The position numbers and the translations under genes are program-made. Of a stretch of 64,000 nucleotides of DNA, positions 58,294 to 64,000 are shown piece by piece (positions within the stretch are counted from its first letter, which is position 1; each line of letters starts with the position of its first letter). The stretch covers positions 17,842,623 through 17,906,622 of the forward strand of contig NC_049909.1 of the NCBI RefSeq assembly GCF_001411555.2, given 5' to 3'. Source of the stretch: Juglans regia. Its lineage: Eukaryota > Streptophyta > Magnoliopsida > Fagales > Juglandaceae. Under the pieces are notes generated by a model that saw only the letters and a list, made by a program, of their open reading frames with translations, did not search any database and had not been told where the DNA came from.

Positions 58294-60760
58294 ATGGGAT
58301 CTTTCAAGGGTCATGTTCTGCCGGGAACATTGTTTCTGTTGGTTGGGGTGTGGCACATATGGAGCTCTATGGTTCGATACGTTGCGAACCCGAAAACGTT
58401 CAGAGTTCGGGTTTGGAATCCCGTGCCGGGTTTTGACGGGAGGCTCAAGTATTTGGAGCTTTATCTTGTTGCAATTGGTGCTTTTATTGATATGTGTATT
58501 GAGCTTTTGTATTCGACCCACCTCAAATTTGTTGCCGATGATGTCTCGAATCCGTCCCACTTGAATAATTTGGAGCACTCAGGGATGCTCCTAATGTTCT
58601 TCATCTTTGGTTTGGTTGCTCTGCTCTCTGAGAAAACAAGGTTAGTCATAGGTTTTCTCTCGAGAATTTCATGTTCTTTCATGTAGCTACTAAGCTTTTT
58701 GGTGCCTGAGTATTGATGAAACGGTAAAAGCTGAGCCTAAAATGATTTTGGCTTACTCGGTTTGAATTTTTTCATTGTGCCCAAATTTTAATTTTCTGTA
58801 TACCAATCAATTCATTGTGTAGACCATTAGATATATGTTAAATCGCAAGGAAAAACCAGCTTTTGCTACGGTTTTGTAACTGAGAAGTTGAGAACTGCTT
58901 TATGCAACAATCATGCTTGGGTTTGGGTCAATTTAGCGGATGTACATTGAAGCTTGGAGGTCTGAATTTTGAATATAACATGTAAACCTTTGCAGATGAC
59001 AGTTTTACTTGAGAGCTTGCCCGGGATTTCCTCTAGCCTCCTCCTCTCCTGATGTTTCTAATTAAGCCTCAATGTGTATACCATCTTTTTATGTTTAGAA
59101 ACCAGGTTTTTTGGGTTTACACAGCAAGATAAGTGGACGAAACGTCATCTGCCCCTTTGTTTTAAACAAGGGAGTCTGGTGGATGACTTGTGCATTTGCT
59201 ATAAAACAAGAGAAAAACCCACAGTATACACTTCCTCCAACTTTCCCTCTGATTTTAGTCTGAACTGAGAGTACGATCATTGCTACCATTATGCCAAGTG
59301 CGCAAGATGGAAGAAATGTTTCTTCTTTGTCTTGTTTTTTTCCCTAATGAGGTGATCCATTAGATCAGTTTTGAAAATTGTTTTTTGGATCGGTTTGAAA
59401 ATTACTTTAGGAAATATGTAGTGTCTGAGAGATATTATTAGTGGCATGAAGAGATATACACTTTCAGTAAAAAATAAGATTGCTTAGATGGGTTCCATAA
59501 TCTATTTGCTCTGAAACATTTTGGAAATTTGAATGTGTTGGCGAGTCCAGACACTTTTTATTTCTGCGTATTTCTCGTGGGAAACACTTTAATAAATAAT
59601 AACTCATGACAATTAAATGTGAATGGTAGTAAGCCTTTGAGTCATGGAGCATTTAATGGATTTCCTCATCAAGCCTTGATATATATATATTTTTTTTTTT
59701 GGCACCGGGTGTCCAGGAACATCTTCCCGACTAATCCCCGGGGTGCACAAGCCCTTGGCAATGAGTTTTCCGCAAGTGCACCTTGGGTAATTCAAGGGGA
59801 AAATCCCCCAGTCCAATGACCCCTAGAGATTGTTTGCACCCTAGGGGATTTGAATCTTAGACCTAAGAGGAGCATACCCCCAAGCCCAAGGCCTTTACCA
59901 CTTGAGCCAACCCCCAAGGGTTAAGCCTTATATGTTGCCTGCTTTTTTATTTGTATCTTTTTCTTAAATATTGGTTGAATTTAATCAGTATGTTGCTCAA
60001 TGTTTCTGAAAAAATAATGATTGATGGTTATGGGCAATTTGCAGTGTCATTTTAAATCCAGTGAAATTAAAATTGGTAATGCCATTTTATAAAGAGGTTC
60101 ACTGCATCATATTAGAACCCTACTGTTGCAATTGGTAAATCTTTGCTAACTTTTACCTGACCATCACCACAAGATTTTAAAATTAAATTTATCAACTGTA
60201 ATCATGGCTTTTATTGTCTTATCCTCTTTATATTTTTTTTTTTGTTCAACATTTCCTCTCTGTTTAGGTTTCTTCCCTTGCCAGAAGGAGCTCTTTGTTT
60301 GATTGCTGCCACAGCATTCTCTGTAGAGTATCTCCTATTCTACTTTCATTCGACAACCCATAAAGGCCTTGAAGGGTACTACCACCTTCTGCTTGTTCTC
60401 TTGATAGGGCTTTGCATAATGTCCACGGTTACTGGCGCCTTCTTACCGACCAGCTTCCCAGTTGATTTGTGTAGTGGCATTGCTATAACACTCCAGGGTC
60501 TTTGGTTCTATCAAACTGCCTTCACTCTCTATGGTCCCATGATGCCACATGGTTGTTGGCTTAAGGAAAGCCAGATGATCTCTTGTCACTCAAAAGACAG
60601 CGAGGCCCGAGGTGAGTTGCTTGCAAACTTCCAGCTATTTTCTTTGGTCCTTGGCGTACTTGTTGCTGTTGTGGGATCATATGCTTTTGCAGCTTCACGA
60701 TATGGGCATTCTGAGCTTCGGAGCTTGCACGCTGTTCAGGATGGATTAGATCAAGATTAG
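58294..60760 (+). CDS. DUF716 / TMEM45-type multi-pass membrane protein
   Basis: Two exons: 58294-58640 and 60268-60760. They give 279 aa, the normal length for plant DUF716 proteins. Start [20 protein letters not shown] is typical of the family, as are [54 protein letters not shown] and [13 protein letters not shown]. Hydrophobic segments occur at about residues 7-26, 53-73, 97-113, 119-138, 147-167, 174-192 and 225-245, suggesting about seven membrane spans. A conserved His lies in HLNN, and other His residues lie in [14 protein letters not shown]. The protein is probably in an endomembrane or plasma membrane. The biochemical role of the family is not settled, although human TMEM45 relatives have been tied to vesicle trafficking. 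The single intron contains a SINE. Confidence 0.93.
59671..59932 (-). mobile_element. tRNA-derived SINE in the DUF716 intron
   Basis: On the minus strand the element starts at about 59922 with GGGGTTGGCTCAAGTGGTAA (A box TGGCTCAAGTGG). It continues to GATTCAAATCCC (B box) about 50 nt later and ends in a poly(A), seen as T at 59691-59702. AAGCCTTGATAT at the left and AAGCCTTATAT at the right are the target duplication. About 232 bp. Confidence 0.8.
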
Positions 60761-60984
60761 AGTAGGGTATATATTTGTATGATCTTTCTTAAGTCCCAGT
60801 TATGTAGGGTCTTCTCAAAGAGGCATTTTGATCTCTTCTGGAGATGAAATTGTTTTATTCTATTTGCATGTAGTTCGGATCTGTGCACTTAATACAATAA
60901 ATATTCTGTTCAAGAAGCATATGATGCAGTGGTCTGGTATCATAATTGTCTATTTTTCTTGGTTCTGGTTTGGACAGCAGAATG
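60761..60984. other. 3' UTR of the DUF716 gene
   Basis: AATACAATAAATATTC near 60890 includes a plausible polyadenylation signal. Nothing else is seen. Confidence 0.5.
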
Positions 60985-61170
60985 TCTCGTTTGTTTCATA
61001 ACGCATTTCATATCATATAATCATTACAATTTTTTTAAATTTTCATACAAAATAAAATAAACAATTCAATTTTTTCAAATCTCAAAATAATAATAATATT
61101 AAAAAAATATATTCTAACAATATTTTATTCAATTTTCAACTTTTATCTCAACTCATATCATCTCATCTAC
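60985..61170. mobile_element. Tourist-like MITE, reverse orientation
   Basis: TGTCTCGTTTGTTTCATAAC at the left, reverse core, and CTCAACTCATATCATCTCAT at the right. The right inverted repeat is lost. Confidence 0.75.
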
Positions 61171-62430
61171 AAAGGGGTGCAATTTGTGAAATGGACTGCG
61201 AATGTGAAAGAGTTGTGCTACGGATCCACGCGTGACGTGTTTGTTTGTTTGTTTTTTTAAATCCAAAACCGACCCTCTCTCACCCCACCCAGCCCCTACC
61301 CCCACCCGATTCCCTCTCTCAGCCCACCCAACCCCTCTGTACGCCACCTGCAGTCACTGGCCACCACTATCGTTAGCCTCCAGCCCCACCATCGATACCA
61401 CTGATGCTCGTCATGTACTCCTCCCTCGCCGCGCCGTGTACTCCTTCCTCGCCAAGCAACCAAATCGCATTCGGCCTCTCTTCGCGTTGTTGGCCACCCA
61501 ACAGCGCCACCGACCACCTCACCAGCAACCCTCTAGCCACCTTCGAGCCTTCACACAGCCTCCACACGCAGTGTCCTCTCCACTCCCAAAATGGGTCTCA
61601 CACGGATTTAGTCCCGAAATGCTGTCGCCGTAAGCCATCCCAGCCACCACCACCGAGCCACACGACCTCCCAACAACCCCCACCGCCAAACCCAAGTCAC
61701 GACAACCCCCAATTGCAGCTCAAATCAGCCTAACCTGAAATGGGTCTCCCCCCTCTCTCGCCGCCACCATACACCAGCCCAGCCACCACCACCGAGCCTC
61801 ACGACCTCGCAACAACCCCCACCGTCGAACCCCAATCACAGCAACTCCCTCCTCCCTCCTCCCTCTCCATCGCAGCTCAGATCAGCCCTCGGTAGCAATG
61901 GAGTGTTTTCAACTTTTCGAATTTGGGGGGGAGGGGGACTTCGTGGGATTTCGTCAATTTGCTTAGGGATAAATTTGTCAATTTACTTTGACACGTAAGG
62001 TGTGTTTTGGATGATGCATGAACGGGCTGCTCCCTAGACTTTTTCATAGGTAAATGGCAACATTGTTTGAAACATAATTATTTTGGGTACAGCAACGGAC
62101 ATGATTGAGGATGTTTTCCAAAGGAGGAAAAAAAAAAAAAAACTTTTTGCGAGTCTGGTGAATGTAGAGACCATTTTGTCATTCTGTTCATCTTCTTCTC
62201 CTCAAGTTGTTCAGTTTTTCTTCTGTCATGTAATCCCCCTAAAGCGATGTCTGCTATTGATGTAACAAAACAATAGAATGACGAGAAAAATGTCTCATAC
62301 GACAAAAGTTGAATTGCTCTAGAGCAACTTCTTTTTTTCTTTTTTCTGAAAAAGTTCTCTTTTTTCCCAGGCCCCATCTTCTTTTTGTAAAGTACTCAGT
62401 TATTACAACTGAATATTAATGGTAATACTG
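61171..62430. other. C-rich spacer with a tandem duplication
   Basis: From 61260 to 61900 the sequence is unusually C-rich (CCACCCAGCCCC, CCACCACC). A unit of about 139 bp starting CAGCCACCACCACCGAGCC at 61641 recurs at 61780, including GACCTC[CG]CAACAACCCCCAC and GCAGCTCA[AG]ATCAGCC. Plus-strand open frames give Pro/Ser/His-rich peptides without a start context or splice signals. I treat them as non-coding. Confidence 0.5.
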
Positions 62431-63160
62431 GTATGCTAGATTACATTACAAGAAACTCTTCATCACCATATGGAAACCTATTCAAAGAGATATCTTGGCT
62501 CTCAAACCTGACTAAAAAACTCTTCCATTTGATAAAGAATGCATGGAGCTGCTGCATACTACAATGAGGCTAATGCTGAACTTATCTCTAAAAATGATAA
62601 TAAACCCGACAGCACTTAATACCTATTTTGACCCCAGCCAATACTGAGTTTAAATAATACTGTCATAAGCACTGAAGCTAATGTTAAATTAAAAAAAAAA
62701 AAAAAAAAAAACACGAATTCAAAACAGATCTAAATTATAGTTCTGACCCTCTGGACCAACAGCTGCTCAATTGCATCAAGTTTTCTTGGTCCATGTAGAG
62801 AAAAGTTGGTAAACAGTTTGAAAAATCAATGGATAGAGCAGGTGCAAAAGATTGGAATGCTTTTCCAGCTGAAAACAAGACAGACTATGTATTCATCTAA
62901 TTGACTGGCCTTTAGCCATTGCCGCAACCTCCCAATACCGATTGCTGCACATTTGATTCCGACAGTTTCTTGATTCACTAGCATAAAAGTTGGCATAAAA
63001 ATATCTAAGCAGTCAGGCATACAGCACAAGCACCTGAATTTGTAATATAAAGAAACTTGAGAGAGTCCCTAGAGTCATACAGTTGAGCAGTATTTATTCC
63101 ATTTAGCTCAATCAAGTTTCCCTAATACATCATTATGTTTTACAGGATAGGCCAATCCAT
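62431..63160 (-). other. Probable 3' UTR/downstream region of a minus-strand gene
   Basis: Lies downstream of the candidate terminal exon at 63161-63235. A 67-codon open frame at 62826-63029 (minus) has no recognised motif. An A run occurs at about 62691-62711. Confidence 0.35.
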
Positions 63161-63235
63161 TTAGTAAGGAACAATTATGGAATCTATGAGCTCTTGAAGT
63201 GGAGCCAGCTCTTTTCTGTCGATTAGCCCAAATTC
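63161..63235 (-). CDS. Likely terminal exon of an unidentified gene running off the right edge
   Basis: On the minus strand, GTTTTTGGCAG (acceptor, exon start 63235) is followed by 24 in-phase codons reading EFGLIDRKELAPLQELIDSI and then IVPY and a stop. The amphipathic, charged helix-like text is more protein-like than any chance frame nearby. Upstream exons would lie beyond 64000 or in 63240-64000, where I cannot see one. I do not recognise the family. Confidence 0.4.
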   Translation of the reverse strand, partial: EFGLIDRKELAPLQELIDSIIVPY

Positions 63236-63410
63236 CTGCCAAAAACCAGCATGACAAACAATCAACTGAGAATTTATTTCCTTATCCAAAAAACTGTAGA
63301 TAATTTCTTACATCAAATAAAAATGGAATCACAAATAATGTGATGACAATGTAGTCCAAATTCCTAACACCGATCTTTTCAGAAGTTGACATCACAAACA
63401 ATGGGATCTT

Positions 63411-63539
63411 AATGCAGGAAGCCTTCCACTTTACCTTCTACAAAGGTGTCTCTCTTGTATACTCCGTGTACCTGAGTTGTCTTTTGTGCTAATCAATAAA
63501 CATTTATTACCGAAAAAAAAAATGTAGGAACCCTTCCAC
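63411..63539 (+). mobile_element. Short 5'-truncated LINE with target-site duplication
   Basis: AATGCAGGAAGCCTTCCAC (63411-63429) and AATGTAGGAACCCTTCCAC (63521-63539) match at 17 of 19 positions. The 91 bp between them is the L1 3' end (TGTATACTCCGTGTACCTG, then AATAAACATTTATTACC and an A run). Confidence 0.75.
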
Positions 63540-64000
63540 ATTCCTGTACTTGTTATTTAATCATTATAATTTTACTCTGGTTTAACGAACAAAATGTCAT
63601 CATCTGTAAAATAATTTAGAATCGCTTGAATTATTTTGGAAGTATCAAAAAATAAAAAATACAGAAAAGAAAAACTTTCGAATTGCTAATGATCATGGAC
63701 CACATTCCAATAAGCTAGTAGTGTGCTATAGTTATTTATTATTGAGTCTTGTCTAGTTTCATTCCCATAGAGTTATGCCAAACCTACAATTTTTAAATTA
63801 AAAACCAATGCAATATAGATCAAACCCAAAGCATAAAAAAACTCCCAAAGAAGATGATAAAGAGAGAAAAAATACATTCAGGTATAGAGACTTACACAAG
63901 TAAATAGTATGAAATGCTTAAAGCACGTGTTTAGATGGGCCTCCTCCTTGAGGCTTACAATTTTTTGGAAATGAGAGTGATAGATGTGGGCATATACGCG
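63540..64000. other. Right-edge sequence without recognised features
   Basis: Probably intronic to the minus-strand gene ending at 63161. I see no exon, RNA gene or delimited repeat. Confidence 0.4.

Noticed and set aside
61232..61733. 133- and 109-codon Pro/Ser-rich plus-strand frames
   Set aside because: C-rich repeat composition, no splice signals or conserved motif, disrupted by tandem duplication.
1..64000. CRISPR arrays, bacterial operons, rRNA or tRNA genes
   Set aside because: None seen. Repeats are MITEs or microsatellites; tRNA-like text occurs only as SINE pol III boxes without a cloverleaf.

Overview
This is plant nuclear DNA. The genes are split by GT-AG introns, the AT-rich spacers are full of MITEs, truncated LINEs, tRNA-derived SINEs and a solo LTR, and every recognisable protein is a land-plant family. 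The many copies of one short element ending in GGCCTCGTTTGG and GATGAGATGAGATG tracts recall Juglandaceae/Fagales genomes; that placement is an impression, not a demonstrated result.

Layout. A first coding exon of an unidentified membrane-protein gene runs off the left edge (minus strand, 570-946). Spacer with a retroposon, a SINE and a foldback element follows. A ten-exon COG0523/CobW-type GTPase metallochaperone gene lies at 4677-9009 (+). A broken TIM50 fragment sits near 10.5 kb. A MYB-CC/PHR1-like (PHL) transcription factor is at 12073-14798 (+), with three P1BS-type motifs upstream. A pinoresinol-lariciresinol reductase gene is at 19604-21803 (+), an LPA3-like DUF1995 gene at 23921-27106 (+), and an intronless GC-rich family 1 UDP-glycosyltransferase at 29227-30702 (+). 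EDR2 occupies 31089-49588 (-) with 22 exons; its introns hold LINE fragments, MITEs and a solo LTR. A repeat-dense spacer (50-57 kb) contains a perfectly delimited nested transposon pair. A frameshifted 5' fragment of a BAR-domain gene (At2g33490-like) lies at 57.05-57.38 kb, a two-exon DUF716/TMEM45-type gene at 58294-60760 (+), and a likely last exon of an unidentified minus-strand gene at 63161-63235.

The genes do not form a pathway or operon. Exon joins given here were worked out by hand from splice signals and reading phase; all complete models are in frame from ATG to stop (424, 272, 313, 322, 491, 727 and 279 aa).

I found no convincing unknown multi-gene system. The more notable signals are the P1BS cluster upstream of a PHR-family gene, a GC-AG intron in EDR2, the two severed gene fragments, a relic exon-like copy in an LPA3 intron, the solo LTR with a nested MITE, a Mutator-like element inside a hAT-like element with an exact 10-bp target duplication, and a size series of 5'-truncated LINE insertions.
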